A stretch of DNA of 60,000 nt from Bugula neritina (GCA_964035545.1 OZ037770.1:5749662-5809661), one strand, 5' to 3'. Shown: positions 24,567-38,926, counted from the stretch's first letter. The notes: generated from the letters alone by a model not told the origin. Numbers and translations are program-made.

Positions 24567-25960
24567 TGTCATTACCTAGGAGGAGTACGCCCAGTACGGG
24601 CAACTACCCCGACTTTGCTGAATATCCTCTCTATAGCTCCAAAGAATTCCTGGAAAATATAGAGAGTCTGAACTAAATTTTGGAAGGGTTACGCTAGCTA
24701 GAGTTGTCCCTCCGAAAGTCAGTGGAATTCCTGACCGGACGCTTGACCAAGGGGTCGGCAAGTGAAAACTCGGTAACATGGGGTTCGGTCATTTCTACTA
24801 GTAATTCCACCACAATCAGATGTGTCTCTACTAAATCAATAAACAACATGGGAATAACTCTGCCTGAACAAAGTCATAATAATCAGTCAAGTATTTTTTC
24901 AAGGATAGGTCCTCCATTATCGGAGTCTAGCTCAACTCACTCTAATTAGCCTTTACTTGATCCACTCGAAACTGCCCTGTTGCAGGCTGAGATCGAGATG
25001 GATCGAGAGGACTCACTTCATTACTACCTGTTAGATCAGCACATGGGGCTAGTGCCTTTCTGGGATACGTCACGATTCTCAGTCTCCAGCAAGGTACCCT
25101 ACAAGCACATGCTGAATTTTGGCAACAATGATATCGACCTGTCACGGCCTCTACTGTGGATTGTGAAGAGGCCACGCCAGCTCAAACTAGCTCCCCTTCT
25201 GATCAAGCCTCTTGTCCAGCTCTTAGCCTTCCGAAGGGTGCTGCTCCCCTAACTGAGATGCTACCCGCTAACACAAGTGAGCCTGTTTTCAACCCTGTGA
25301 AGCTCCTGTTATCCGCAGGCAAAAAGCAAGTGATCTTACAGGGTGGGCCCCTGGAGAGGATCAGTTAGATGTGTTGGCCTTGCCTCGGGCTTTGACCGCC
25401 CTCCAACGCTGGACTACGCAGGAAAGCCACCTCCGAATTAGCAAAATTTGCGGCGAGACGGGTGACCGAGTATGTTGCCAGTGCAGGAGGAAGTTTTCAT
25501 CTGCACAACAGCTGTGGGTGTACGCCCTGCAGCATTTCGTCAATGTATTTTGCTGGTGTGGCAAATACTCATACTAGCGAGATTATGTGCTGCGCCACCA
25601 GCGCATAGCCCGCTGCCACACAGGTCATACGTTTCTGGTTGACGAAGCTAGATTCCCGGAGTTCCGGTAGCTTATGCTACCCCATGTCACTGACTACCAC
25701 AATCAGGCAGCACTTGTTTTGAGGTTTCCGGCATGCCACCCCTTGAGAGAGGAGAACTCTGAAACTGCCTCTGCCTCTTTGAATTGTGCTGGCATGAGTC
25801 GGTGTGGACTCCAGGCCCGCGGATGTCAATATGGACCCTCGGCCCACAACGGCGGGTAAGAAGAAAAGGATTAGGGCTCTAGAGTGACTCGGGCGTCTCA
25901 ACTCGGGCTGGACCACCAGCAGACCCACTGCCTCCTGGAAGGCAAGATACGACATCTATG
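24567..25960 (+). pseudogene. gypsy third ORF (ORF3) with Cys/His module, broken
   Basis: Downstream of pol, an open region starting MSLPRRSTPSTG with several stops leads to a Cys/His module at 25473-25628: C-x2-C-x16-H-x5-C-x-C-x12-H-x5-C-x3-H. The same spacing, with CRR.FS, CG and LRHQRI, occurs in ORF3 of the full-length element (49455-49610). A basic cluster (KKKRIR, near 25857) follows, as in the other element. It lies where env would lie in some gypsy elements, but no signal peptide or membrane anchor is seen. A nucleic-acid-binding role is an inference from the finger-like spacing. Confidence 0.6.
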
Positions 25961-26232
25961 CTGCCAGATGAGGCACTAGGAAGAGGAGATGACAGCTCTC
26001 CACCTAGAACATGGAGATAGTGGGTGTCGCTACTAAAATGACAATTACTTAGACAATGTGGTGGGTGACTGTATATACACTATACATAATTGCTGTGTGC
26101 TTTCATTTTTTTCAATTTTTTTTTGCAGTCTATCCAATCCAGTACTTTTTTTCTTTTTATTCATTCAAATATTTCTGTTTTACTCTGTTCATTTTTCTGA
26201 AACACCAGCTGTTTTTCGAATGGGGGGGGGGG

Positions 26233-26618
26233 TGTGGTGGAAATATCTGATAATAATAGATAAATGTAGGGGTTGTCTTTTCAAATTGTTATTTTTTTAT
26301 TTTCAATAGAATGCAATCATGTAAGTTGATCTTGTTTAAAAATTGAAACAAGTTCCGATGTCAGAATCCGATGTCGGAAGGCGTTCTGATATTTGGGCTT
26401 CGAATTTTTGACAGGAAGCTTTGCCCCTGTATATAATAAAGTGAGCTCACAGAATAGAATCAGTCTACCACTTGCGCTAGCAGGACACAGACCTACTTTT
26501 ATTTGACACTCACACTACAATAAAGATTTCTACATTCAATACTAATACTTCACTTTGTCTCTTATATATTGGAGTTATGCTCCACACCTAATTTCTTTCT
26601 ACCCATAAAACAACCACA
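26233..26618 (+). repeat. 3' LTR of deleted gypsy element
   Basis: Ends are TGTGGT and ACCACA. It contains the paired CCGATGTC blocks, TATATAATAAA, GAGCTCACAGAATAGAATC and TGGAGTTATGCTCC shared with the solo LTRs at 9283-10050 and 16785-17221. Confidence 0.75.
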
Positions 26619-29600
26619 ATATTTATTCAAAATATCTTGTTTGAAATTTGCATTTCAACAGATATAAAAATGAAAATCAACACATAAACCTGTTTAGGTG
26701 TTTATGTCTCTATGACTGTTAGAATTCCATAAAAAATATTCAACAGCTTCATTATTAAATTACAGGTTTTACACACACTATTTGAATAAAAGGGGTTTTG
26801 CAATGGGAGTATGCCTATGTAGTAAACGGGTATGGTATCTCCCTGTGTATCCTATCAGCTTGAACACTGAAGCTATCTTTATGCAGTTATAAAAGCTATA
26901 GTTAACTTTCCTGCATAAATTTATGAAGGGTGTAAGAATTAGAAATGAAACTGTACAAGAGCTACAAACATAACACCGCTGGAATGAATAAATGGTTGAA
27001 TTTCACAAAACCACTTCTAAAGTACTATACAATAGATGAAAATAATTTTTTTTTACCCCTTGAAAATGTGTTTGCTGAAAAAGCTTACAAATGGTACAAA
27101 TTTTACAATAAGTTTTGCAATTTTGCCAATGTTCTATTATTTGCCATTATTAAAAATAACAACAACAAGATCCATTTGAGATGCATTATGTATTAAAAAT
27201 TATGAGGCAGTTACTTTTCTGACTTGAGTGCATGTGAGCCCCAGAGGTATAATATATTGTTTATTATGGGCCCTACAATTAGAAGCCTGAAATAAATTTC
27301 TTTATCAAAATAGCCTACAGTAGTGTTTAAGTTTGACAAAGTCATAAAATAAAAAAATAATTGTGCAAAGAATAACTGGGTGGCATATAAACTTGCGCTT
27401 TGGGGTCCAATCAAACTTCCAGTGCAAAAATTCCCATTGGACACTCTTAAAATAGAAATTTGAAAGATCGTGTAAAATATGTTTTATTATTTTAAATGAG
27501 ATAAAAGTAATACTAGTGCAGATGTTTAAAAAATTGAGTGTATTTGAGATTTATAGATCATGACTAATAGATAAATTTTTTTGAAGTCAAAAATTTATTG
27601 TATGACTGCAATTTAGGTTTAATAAACTTGCAGCAGTTGTGAGTCTTTATAACTTTCTAGCTAGGCAGTACGAATATTTAATATGTTTTGGTGGAATTAT
27701 GATATGCCCTAAAATGAATAACAATTTACCAGCTAATATAAGTTGTAGAGAAATTATGGTAGGGCATAGGCCTATAGACTTTTTAAAAATCATCTCATAA
27801 AAGTAACTAAAGTTTGCCTTTATATTGACATTTATATAATAATGCAATTATATTCTATTAATATTATTACAAGCCAAAAAATATTCATGCAGTTTTTGCT
27901 TTGTGCAATATAGCAAAAGCATAATAAAGAATGTAAGGAAGAGAGCGGCTATAGTTGAACCACATGGTCCGTTTTTTTTCTTCAAATTTTTGCAGCATGT
28001 TATCTCCAATTTACTTAAAATAGTTTAGGTGAATGACTGAACATATAAAAATATATGAATTATCAATGCAGAAGCTTTTAGGTGAAACAGCCCTGAGAAA
28101 ATTGGCGTAAAACATAAAATTTTTATGGATACTATAAACTGTATATAAAAGTAGTTTGCATTATATTAGCAGAGTAACTTTGAGCTAACCTCATGTGATT
28201 GGCTAATTGTCAAACCAGTATTTGTACTTCCTTCAAGTTTGTACAGTTTAAATAGCCTACTGCCTATTGGTCGGCTATTGAGAAAGTCATCACATTTAAT
28301 TTTGAAAGGAGGAAAAAGGTAATATACTCTGTCTGAATTATTGTTTGTTGTCTTAGGATGGATACATCTTGACAAATTATACGTTTCACTTTGCCCATAA
28401 TTATTTGAACCTGTTTCAACTTTTTCATGACTTATTATACATTTTTATGGTTTAATTGATATTTTACTTCAGTTTTATAATTAGTATACATAAGTTTTGC
28501 AAGAAACTATAGAAAATAAATAGATATATGTTATATCACTCCACAAGACACCAATCAGTAGAATTCCTCTAACTAGCATACACCTAGGGTGCACGCGGGT
28601 ACACTACTGAATTATGATTCTTTATAATTGACAGCCATCTTGCAATTCCTAATATCAGTCAAGCTATGGTGATATTAAAAGTTATACACCAACAATACAA
28701 TAAATATATAGCAATTTATAATTTCTTTCGAAGTTACTTGGTAGACTTCGATTTTAATAAATTTTACAAATCATTTGTATCCTTCTCAAAATAATTAAAA
28801 TTGCTTTTTGAAAACATATATTGTATCATGCAAATTTTAGATAATATTATATATAATAATTGTTTAAAGAAGCCTGATTTGCAATGAAGTTGACAAAGTC
28901 AATAGCTTATATTACAGCCCCCTAGATGGCATATGTATACAAGCAGTTATCATTACAGCTTCATTGCTTCTATAAAGCAGCACCTGACTGGATATAGCAT
29001 TGTTTTATATAAGTCCAATAAGTATGCAATATGTGTGAACAGACTCTCCTTTGTAGAATACAATTTCAGTCAGACTGATTCTGGGGTTGAAAAAATATGT
29101 AACTGTATTAATTCAATACACTTAGAAAAAAATTAAATTTCACCAAAAGAATGTTATTCCTTCATCTTCCTTGAGCTTGCATCAATTAGGTTATATAATT
29201 TTAAAAGGTTATGTGTCAACGGTTTATAATTGTAAAAATGCATTCGAAATATCATTACCAGAAAAAACCGCTCATAACTTATTTGAATTGAAGAACTTGG
29301 ATTGTCACGGTGTTTATCTGGTTGGTTTATAGAGGTGAAAGTGTCAAGTATTTATTCAATCATAAACAGAAGTAAATTACTGAATTCAATTTAACTGCAG
29401 ACTATTTCAATAATTATCAAAATATGACACAGCTGAGTTTTGTTATAGCATATAGGATGTGGCAATACTTTAATGAAATAAATATTATATGTATAACAAC
29501 TACAACATGTTATCTTAAGTTCCCTAGATATTTTCTGCTAATGGTGTTACTTAAAAACAAAAATACATGCAAAAGAGCTGCATGCAAATAACACAGCTAT

Positions 29601-29733
29601 GTTTTAAAAAAGATTATTGAAATGATGTACATATTATATATGTATATATGTGCATACTAACGTATATATGCTACATTATGCATAAAAGTTTCTGGTAGAT
29701 TATATGAAAAAATACAACATTATAACAACAGAC
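26619..29733. other. duplicated intergenic DNA, then featureless AT-rich DNA
   Basis: About 26640-27620 is a diverged copy of the intergenic module seen at 38935, 40840 and 54745 (GATGCATTATGTATTAAAAA, GAAGCCTGAAATAAATT and AAGTCATAAAATAAAA blocks). From 27620 to 29733 I see no supported gene or repeat; the short reading frames lack splice or protein features. Confidence 0.55.
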
Positions 29734-29930
29734 TATTTTATTCTCTTGATGTCTATTTATCTAGCAATTATTAGTGGATTAGTTTTCATCTTCAAATTGT
29801 TTTAATCAAGCACTATAGTTAGTCAAACAGGAATTGACTATCTTTTTCAAAAACACAATAATAATTAATCAGCTAAAACATCAAGAGAAGGTAACTCCAA
29901 GTGTACATAAACTGTGTAAATATTACAACA
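29734..29930 (-). repeat. 3' LTR of minus-strand gypsy element
   Basis: On the minus strand it starts TGTTGTAATA after the polypurine tract and ends near AGAATAAAATA. A related solo copy is at 10861-11068. Confidence 0.7.
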
Positions 29931-30057
29931 TCCCCTCTTTAGTTTCAGGCTACAACAAACAAAAAATAACACACAAAAGAAACGGTTTGACAACAATAAT
30001 TAAATCAAGTGCAACTTATACTACAGGCGTGGATAATAAATTATGTACAATCAAAAT

Positions 30058-31060
30058 CTATTAAATAGCGTGGCACTTTTCTGGTTTGCTCAGAACTTTG
30101 TGTTAGGATATTAGTTATGTCAGCTCTGTTAGGTATTAAAGGTCCAGTGTCAGTCAAGACATTAATTTGACGAGTAATATTATCTGAAGAAAAGGCAGCA
30201 TAGCCTTCTCTTTGCATATCTCTCACCATCACATTGTCTCCTTTATTTACTGGCAAAAGAGGGCGCACTTTAGGATTTTTGTCATGATTTTCTTTCATTT
30301 TCTCTTTATACTGATCGTTGCTCCTTTTGAATAAATCATGGTCAGGAAGTTCAGGTTTGAGCTTATCCGGATGGATGGGTACAGTGGATCTCAATATTCT
30401 ACCCATTAACAATTCTGCTGGAGAGTATGAGCTAAACTGCGGTGAGGATCTATATAGACTAACAAAGCCAAATAAGGATCTTTTTCTTTTGCAAGCATGT
30501 TTTTGATGGTCCTTACTCCTCGCTCAGCTGCTCCATTCCCTCTGTGATAATGTGGACTGCTAGTCACATGGGTAAATTCAAACTCGACAGAAAATTGTTT
30601 AAATTCTGCACTTGCATATTGCGGGCCGTTATCCGACAGTAGTATTTTAGGTATGCCATGTCGTGAAAAAATAGATTTCAGGTGTGTTATTACTTTACTT
30701 GAAGAAAAGTCAAAGTTTCCCAGCAAGGCAAGTTCAGGATACCTTGGATGATTATCAATAACCAGAAGATATACTTGGCCTTTTTTAGGTCAATAAATCG
30801 GTGCTAAGGTGTTGCCAAGGTCTATCTGGAGTTGCAGAAGCACGTAATGGCTCTGTAATTTTAGCTGCATGGATTTTGCAATCAGCACAATTGTCAATCA
30901 TAGCCTCAATAGCCTTTGACATAGAAGGCCACCACACGCTATCTCTAGCCCGTGCTTGACATTTTGTAATGTCCAAGTGTCCTCTATGTAAATCTTGCAA
31001 CACCTGTTCTCTTTGAGCAAACGGTATCACCAATCGATTGCCAAGTGTCAAGAATCATTT
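30058..31060 (-). pseudogene. gypsy integrase, minus strand
   Basis: Reading right to left: the HHCC zinc-binding domain (LHRGHLDITKC, then NCADCK), a core with VID, SDNGPQY and GAAERGV supplying the D, D and E residues, then a C-terminal domain with KGDNVMVRD. Frames change near 30780 and 30410. The enzyme family is certain; activity is lost. Confidence 0.8.
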
Positions 31061-31260
31061 GTTCATTGTTAAAAAAGATCTTCTTTCAAACAGGGCTTCA
31101 GGAGGACATCTTCGATGGACAAATACCCTGGCCATCAATTTTATACTAGTTTAATTACTTTTGACAGTATTTCATCTTCATGCTGTTCTAAACGAAGCTG
31201 CTCCAACCTGCTATCAGATCCATGTTGGTAGATGTTTTCGATATAAAGTTCAATTTCCCT

Positions 31261-32471
31261 TTATCTTGCTATATCAATATCATTTGCTTCAGCAGTGTTA
31301 TACCTGAAGAGAGCATCAGCTGCAACATTCTTAGACCCCCTCCCATGTCTGATAGTATACTGAAATCTTTGAAGTCTAAGTTTAAACCCTTGAATTCTTG
31401 GTGGAAGCCTGTCCAGAAAAATATTCCCAAACAAAGTAACTAGTGGACGGTGATCAGTTTCAATAATCACATTCTTCATACTAGTATATATGGAGAAAAC
31501 TTTTCCATAGCCTAACAGACTGCTAAACTTTCTTTTTCTATGGCTGCATGACGCTTTTCAGTCTCTGTTAAAGATCGACTTGCAGCAGATATCAAGCGCT
31601 GAGAGCCATCCTGTTGAATTTGACAGAGTGTTGCCCCTAGACCTGCATTGCTAGCATCTGTTGTGATTATGGTGTCTTTGTCTACATCATAGTCTGCTAG
31701 AACTGGTGCATTTTGAAATATTTATTTTATTCTCTTGAAGGAGTTTTCTTGTTTGCTGGACCAGTGCCATGAAACATCTTTCTCCAACAGCATTCTAATT
31801 GGTTCACTCACAGCAGCTAATTCTTTGGAAAACTTAGCCAAGAAAACTTCGTACTGAGGTTACATTTTTCAGAGTAGGAAAATATACTATTCCTTGAACT
31901 CGGGGGCCAACATGTATACCAGACTGATTTATGACATACCCAAGAAAATTAACAGATGGTACTCCAAATTTACATTTGTCTTTATTGTAATGTCTGAAGC
32001 TTTAAGTTTTTCCAACACTATTTGCAATCTTGTGTCATGTTGCTCCTTGCTCTCATCAAAAACCAGTATGTCATCCATATGTATAACCACACCATCAACA
32101 TCCTTCAAAATATTGTTCATTTCAGCAACAAAAATTTCTGGTGCACTGCATAAGCCTTGAGGCAGTCGCAAATAGCGATACCGTCAAGAATGAGTCAGAA
32201 ATGTTGTTAGTTTGCTAGATTCTTTGCTTAAAGGAATTTGCCAAAATCCACTGTTCACATCAAACTTGGAAAAAATTTTTCCTTGTCCTAATTGAGCTAA
32301 GCTGCTATCTACTGTTTCCATGGGATGGGATTCTCTCAAAATATGCCTGTTTAGCTCTGTATAACCTGTGCAAATTCTCACCTTGTTTTGGCCAGGTTTA
32401 GGAACTACTGCCATAGGTGCCATCCATGGAGTAGGTTCATCAACTTTAACAATTACTCCATTCTCAATCAT
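31261..32471 (-). pseudogene. gypsy reverse transcriptase and RNase H, minus strand
   Basis: Pieces in order: WMAPMAVVPKPG and RICTGYTELN (fingers), FSKFDVNSGFWQIPL (palm), LPQGLCSAPEIF, the active-site strand VVIHMDDILVF, an RNase H beginning with a TTDAS-type strand in another frame, and ETDHRPLVTLF..RHGRGSKNVAADAL. Frameshifts separate the pieces at about 32175, 31925 and 31480. HMDD replaces the usual Y-x-D-D, and ALFRY stands where the RNase H/tether usually reads ALSR. Confidence 0.8.
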
Positions 32472-32897
32472 TGAAACAGCTTCTCATCAACACACACATT
32501 CTCTATTTGGCTGCCACCATGTTTTATTCTCTTGATGTCTATTAATCTAGATCTTACTAACAGAGTTAAACTTCATAAATTACCAAACACAGCTTGACAT
32601 TTGTTTTTTGTATGTTGTAAATTATACACTACGAAACTCCATCAATCAACTTGATATATCTACATTATGAATCCAGAAAATTGAAGTTTTCAAAAAGTTA
32701 CATTTCATCGATGAGGAGCCAAATGTAACGCCATCATGTTGGAGCAAAATGTTATATTTATAACTATAAACTATAAATGGGGTAAACACCTAACTTGGTT
32801 TTTAGTAGGATGCGTATCACTATTTGCGAGTTTAATAAAGAGTCCTTATAAAACATAAACTATTAGCCAATCAGAACGATATTTTAAAATAGTTAGG

Positions 32898-32905
32898 TAT
32901 AAAAG
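32898..32905 (+). promoter_or_regulatory. TATA box of lectin gene
   Basis: TATAAAAG lies 100 bases before the ATG at 33005, allowing a 5' leader of about 75 bases. It is the best core-promoter match in the interval between the gypsy LTR and the gene. Confidence 0.5.
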
Positions 32906-33004
32906 CGAGGTGCAATGAATATTCATCTCAAAAGTGATGTTTGGAAGCTTTAAACTATTGGTTGTTATCCTAGTAAACATACGACCTCCCGCGATAATCT
33001 AAAC

Positions 33005-34220
33005 ATGAGCGTTAAACCATGTACTATGATCTGTTTGGTTGTGACATCAATTATTGCTGTATCTTTTGGAGAAGGTATGTTTCCTTCTACACTAATTTCT
33101 TAGAACAGGAACTTTTTAGAGTTAGCATAGTTTCCATGCATTTACTAGCTTGAGTGAACTATTTTGTGAGACAATATATAAATATAGTACGCACTATATA
33201 ATAACTATCTAAATTCCGCAATCTATATTTTTATCTATCTATCTATCTATATTATGCAATGTTTCAAATATTTGTGCATCAAAGTAATACTATACAGCAC
33301 TGTATTTATCTGAGAAAGTATACTTTAACTTTCAGTTGCTTCATGTCCTTGGAGTTATATTTACAACCCTCACTCTGCATCATGCTTCAAAATCAGCACT
33401 CAGAAGGAAAGTTGGTACAGTGCAAGAACTGCTTGTCAGCGTGATGGAGGCAGACTGGCTGTTTTTGATACTCTTGAAACTATTTCTTGGGCTAAGCACA
33501 TGAGAAAAACCTATCAAGGTAGAGCTTAACATGCGTCATCAACTTATAATATTAACTTAATGCAATGAAATTTCACATAAATAGCTGTTTGAGTAATATT
33601 TATAGGTTACCAAATACTTTCACTAAAAACACTATGAAATGCTAGAGTCTACTAAATTAGCTATACATGTTGTCAATGAACTATTTCATTAAAGTTACAA
33701 AAGTTATTCATGGATTAAATTTTGTGCAAGAGTGCTTGAAAGTGCTTTTGTTTTAAAAATAGCAAATGTCTTATTATTTAATCATAATTATTTTTGAAGT
33801 TAAATAAAGGGATGCAGAAATCTGAATCGTGCATTTCTTATAAATTTCCATGAAGGATGACAAATTTTATTAAGATATATTTTTCCCATTTTAACTGTAT
33901 TAATGGTATAATGGTCTCAGACAAGTATGTTTGATTTATATGTATATGTCTAACTTATTTGATGCTTTTTACATACAGACTGGATTCCATATCTTGATGA
34001 AATTGTGTGGATTGGTGGTAGAAAATTCTATGGTCGATGGCAGTGGGATGGTGACATTAAAACAGACATAGTGGTTGCTGATTGGCATAAAGAAGAACCT
34101 AACAACCATAGAGGCCCTCAAAATTGCCTTATTTTATTTACAAACGAACAAAATATGCAATGGGATGATGAAAGGTGTTCGAGCACCTCATATTATGTCT
34201 GTGAAAATTTTTTAGAATGA
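33005..34220 (+). CDS. secreted C-type lectin, three exons, intact
   Basis: Exons 33005-33074, 33336-33518 and 33979-34220 join in phase 1 at both introns (donors GTATGT and GTAGAG, acceptors CAG) to give 164 residues. Exon 1 is a signal peptide (core MICLVVTSIIAVSFG). The rest is one long-form C-type lectin domain: CPW at the N-terminal disulfide, SCFKIS, ACQRDGGRLAVF, WIGGRKFYGRWQW, EPNNHRG, NCLIL, QWDDERC and YYVCE, with six cysteines. EPN is the signature of mannose-type, calcium-dependent binding; the usual WND is WDD here, keeping the acidic ligand. No membrane segment or other domain is present, so a soluble single-CRD lectin is predicted. Its nearest relative in the window is the pseudogene at 19913-20813; the gene at 51119-52270 is more distant. 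Confidence 0.92.
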
Positions 34221-35292
<1,072 letters not shown>

Positions 35293-35357
35293 AAATAGGT
35301 ATACGAGAAACATTGTTGATTTATTACTTTATTATAGGTAAAATAATTCTACTAATA

Positions 35358-35385
35358 TTTCGGGTACCACTGTACCCATCTTCAG
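35358..35385 (-). other. hammerhead-core-like hairpin (CTGAAGA type), second copy
   Basis: Same motif as 8724-8751: CTGAAGA, T, GGGTAC/GTACCC stem, GAAA. Conservation of both stem arms at two loci supports a structural role or recent common ancestry. Confidence 0.35.
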
Positions 35386-35672
35386 AGTAGCAATGAATGA
35401 AATTCAAAAATTATTATGTTACGTTAGACGTTATGCATGACACAAAGAGTAGAGAGTGGCAGTTATTGTAAATTATTGAAACTTAGGGAGATAATCTTAT
35501 TTTATATATTACGCAGGTCAAAAATTATACTGATTGTTTTGCATAAAAAATAAATTAGAGTTGACAAAAAAAATATAGATATCCAAGTATAAAAATAGCA
35601 AGAATTAGTGAAACTATGCGAGAGTTGACTAGTGTGGAGCTATTGATATAGTTTTAGTGGTATGGAGTAATT

Positions 35673-35733
35673 TTGTTTCACGTAGTGCGAGCTACGATCA
35701 TCAGATGATCGTAGCTCGCACTACGTGAAACAA
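35673..35733. repeat. perfect 61-bp palindrome with CTGATGA..GAAAC
   Basis: Arms of 30 bases around a single central A. On the minus strand one half reads CTGATGAT, a CGTAG/CTACG stem with a CTCGCA loop, then TGAAAC, another hammerhead-core-like arrangement. It is absent from locus 1. Confidence 0.8.
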
Positions 35734-35793
35734 TATTGTAGTCAATAGAATGAAGATCTAAGTTTATTTTTATATCCAAAATTGTATTAGTAC

Positions 35794-35868
<75 letters not shown>

Positions 35869-35873
35869 CTCAA

Positions 35874-35920
35874 TCTGTGGACAGCAGCTGTTTCGGGATT
35901 TGTCCCCTCATCAGCACAGA
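35874..35920 (-). ncRNA. hammerhead ribozyme, complete
   Basis: Identical in sequence to the ribozyme at 8415-8461, with stem I (TCTGTG/CACAGA), stem II, stem III, invariant core and GTC cleavage site all intact on the minus strand. Confidence 0.85.
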
Positions 35921-36144
35921 ACAGAGTACCATGGCCCACACCTTCGCAATAGAAAAACGTATAGTTTTACTAAAGCATATTTAAAAGGTGTGTAAACTCA
36001 AGCCAGAGTGCTCAAGTGACTCTAGGGGTCACCTAGGAGTCACGAGCATTGCAAAATGCTAGCAGCTTGAGTTTGTGACCATGGTGAGAGTGCTCAATCA
36101 TTCAATGTCATTGCTGAGCATTAAATGAGAGCGTAATATTTCAA

Positions 36145-36191
36145 TCTGTGGACAGCAGCTGTTTCGGGATTTGTCCCCTCATCAGCACAGA
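36145..36191 (-). ncRNA. hammerhead ribozyme, complete
   Basis: Second intact copy, 271 bases from the first, with all three stems. Cleavage at both would release a 271-nt RNA with a 5'-OH and a 2',3'-cyclic phosphate, the substrate for circularisation in retrozymes (established for that class; inferred here). Confidence 0.85.
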
Positions 36192-36276
36192 ACAGAGTAC
36201 CATGGCCCACACCTTCGCAATAGTAAAACGTATAGTTTTACCAATGCATATTTAAAAGGTGTGTGTATATATATAT

Positions 36277-38450
36277 ATTAAGCATAACAAAGTAATTAAC
36301 ATAAAATAATGACAGGTTGTTATAGTAGATTTCGAATGGATAATTGACATAATTGAAAAAGTTAATCGTGGTAAAAAATTTGTAGCTTATATAGATCTGT
36401 GCATCATTGTTCTAAGATGAAATTTTACCCCATACTCATAACTAAACTATTAGCTTGATGCAAAAGGAAAATTAAAAAAGTTATCTACAATTGTAGATTA
36501 TTTTGTTAATATTTATTCTGCATGAAGCTAATAGTTTAGTTAAGATATTAAAATTTGAATACAATATTAATTACACTATTAGTTTCAGCATTATGAAAAA
36601 AGTTTCACCAGAGTTACACCATTTCCTGCTATTGAAGAAAAGTTTACAACTAAAAACAAGGCTCAGCTTTAACAATTAAAAATCTATTTGTGGAGAAATT
36701 GACAAGTTAGATCAACATGCAGAAAAAGACTGTAAAGCTGCAACATCGAGTTTCAAAAATTTAATCTTTTAGTATAATTTCTAGAATAACATAACTCATA
36801 AAAATTACTTTGTAATAGAGGGTTTTCAGACATCCCTCCAGAGGAATTTGTATTTTAAAATTGTCTCCCCCTACAGGTATTAGGGGCAGTCTCAATGATA
36901 TATAGAATGCCCATAAAATAAGTAGAGATGTATGGTTTGAGTGATGACTACTACTAGTATAAGTTTCAATTTTTCTGAGATTAATATTTTGGCATATAGG
37001 TACACATATAAGCAGTTTCAGAAATTTTTTAAAAAATTTTGTTAATGATAAATGGCACAAAAAGAAAACTTCAAAGCATATTTGTGGTTTTGGTTATTGA
37101 GCAAATCTGAAGCTGGCAGCTGTCATTATTATTTGCTTTGCTGACTGTAACCAGTCTGGTTAGAGCTGCTAACCTTTCAACTCTTAGAACAATAATAACA
37201 TGCTCGTACACTATATAGCTGCACTAGTGTGGCTGTGGGCTGTGTGCACTGTGGGCTCTCTCTTACTGAACTCCAAATGCTCCAAATTATGGGTTGGAAC
37301 ACATGCCTGTACGTTTATGAAGGCACTGGCTCATTTGTATTAACATGTTCACGTACTTACACACCTATACTATGAAAATAACTAAGCCACCCTACTATCT
37401 AATATTTCTATATATCAAAAAAATTATTATAAATATAAAGATAAGTAATAAAATAGATAGAAACATAAAAAACAGAACTATGTATTATATTATATTCCCA
37501 TAATAAAGAGATAAAATTTTTGCATACTATATTATACTTTCCATCAACAGATAAAAAATTAACTGCATTTAAATTTTTGAAAGCAGTTAATGAATAACTT
37601 TAACTTTTAATATTTTATTTGACAATAACCGCTGACAGAGAGTTTAAGCACCTGTAGATCATAATAATTATAGCTTGTTTTACATGTTTGCAATAAGAAC
37701 CTTATTGGATATTGAATTTTTTGTTTGGTTGACTCAACATTTGAAGGAGTTGTCTCTTTCATGCTTTTTACACTTTAAGCAGTTGTTTTTCCCAGGCTAG
37801 TCTACATTTGTAGAAGTTGTCTTTCTCATGCTACTCTGCATTTGAGAGAACAAAAATGTCTTGAAACCTGTTTGATTTTTTTCGGGTACAAAGAAAAATT
37901 CACATATTATTGAAGTGGTTAGTCATTTGCATTATAGCACAAGATGTTATATTAATGACTGAAATATTAGTTTTCTGCTAAAAAAATGCACCACAGTGTA
38001 AGTTTGAAATTTGCCACAAAAAGTCAAAAAGTGTACAGTATGTAAATGTAAGAATCTGAAGATCAAGCTATTAAGGTGAGAAAAAAATAAACAAGGAGGT
38101 GACTGGAAATTGTAAGGTGCTTATAAAGTGCCATGGACCCTTAATATTTTTATTCTAGTCCCTAAATTGACCTGTAAAAATTTAAAATTTCACAATAAAA
38201 ATGATTTATTATATTGATTCAAATAATTTGTTTTAAAATTTGTATTTTTCAGGAATAAACCTAAAAATGAACAAAGAAAACTTGAAAATAGTTTCATTCA
38301 GTAAAGAAGATGATGTTTAATTTAGGATGCTAATGGTTTCATAGCTACCAACATTTCCTAGAAAGCGTTTCGTCAAACCTTTCACTATAGTTGATTACTT
38401 TTTTCCCACACACTATTTGACTGAAATGGGATTACGTACGATGGGACTGA
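36277..38450. repeat. lectin-locus segmental duplication, copy 2, right of the insertion
   Basis: Aligns with 21486-23160 and, beyond the gypsy insertion in copy 1, with about 26640-26830 (CACACACTATTTGA). It holds no gene; the dead lectin exon of copy 1 (22263-22451) has no clear counterpart here. Confidence 0.65.
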
Positions 38451-38811
<361 letters not shown>

Positions 38812-38863
38812 ATTTAATCTGCTCTGCACTGCATTGAGCTCTCTTTAGTGGTAAACTATACAC

Positions 38864-38867
<4 letters not shown>

Positions 38868-38921
<54 letters not shown>
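38868..38921. repeat. TA microsatellite
   Basis: A short TA array closing the palindromic insertion on the right. Confidence 0.9.

Positions 38922-38926
<5 letters not shown>

Larger units (their letters stand above)
23386..26618 (+). mobile_element. internally deleted Ty3/gypsy (Mag-like) element
   Basis: A truncated 5' LTR (TGTAGTGGAAAT start) and a full 3' LTR (26233-26618) bracket about 2.7 kb holding only the end of pol and a downstream third ORF. A run of G after GAAT just before the 3' LTR is the polypurine tract. Gag, protease, reverse transcriptase, RNase H and most of integrase are missing. It sits in the duplicated lectin flank: the duplicated sequence resumes at about 26640. Confidence 0.8.
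29734..32521 (-). mobile_element. Ty3/gypsy element, minus strand, decayed
   Basis: Reading right to left: the end of a 5' LTR (ATAAAACA at 32521), a primer-site-like TGGTGGCAGCC immediately after it, reverse transcriptase, RNase H, integrase, a polypurine tract AAAGAGGGGA (29940-29931) and a 3' LTR. The 5' LTR is recognisable for only about 30 bases. No gag or protease is visible, so the 5' end is deleted. It inserted just upstream of the intact lectin gene at 33005. Confidence 0.85.

Noticed and set aside
23386-26618. env gene in the deleted gypsy element
   Set aside because: The ORF after pol has no signal peptide, fusion or transmembrane segment; the shared Cys/His module fits ORF3 better.
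26945-27196. 83-codon frame in the duplicated intergenic module
   Set aside because: The homologous stretches at about 39.0, 40.9 and 53.9-54.9 kb do not keep the frame.
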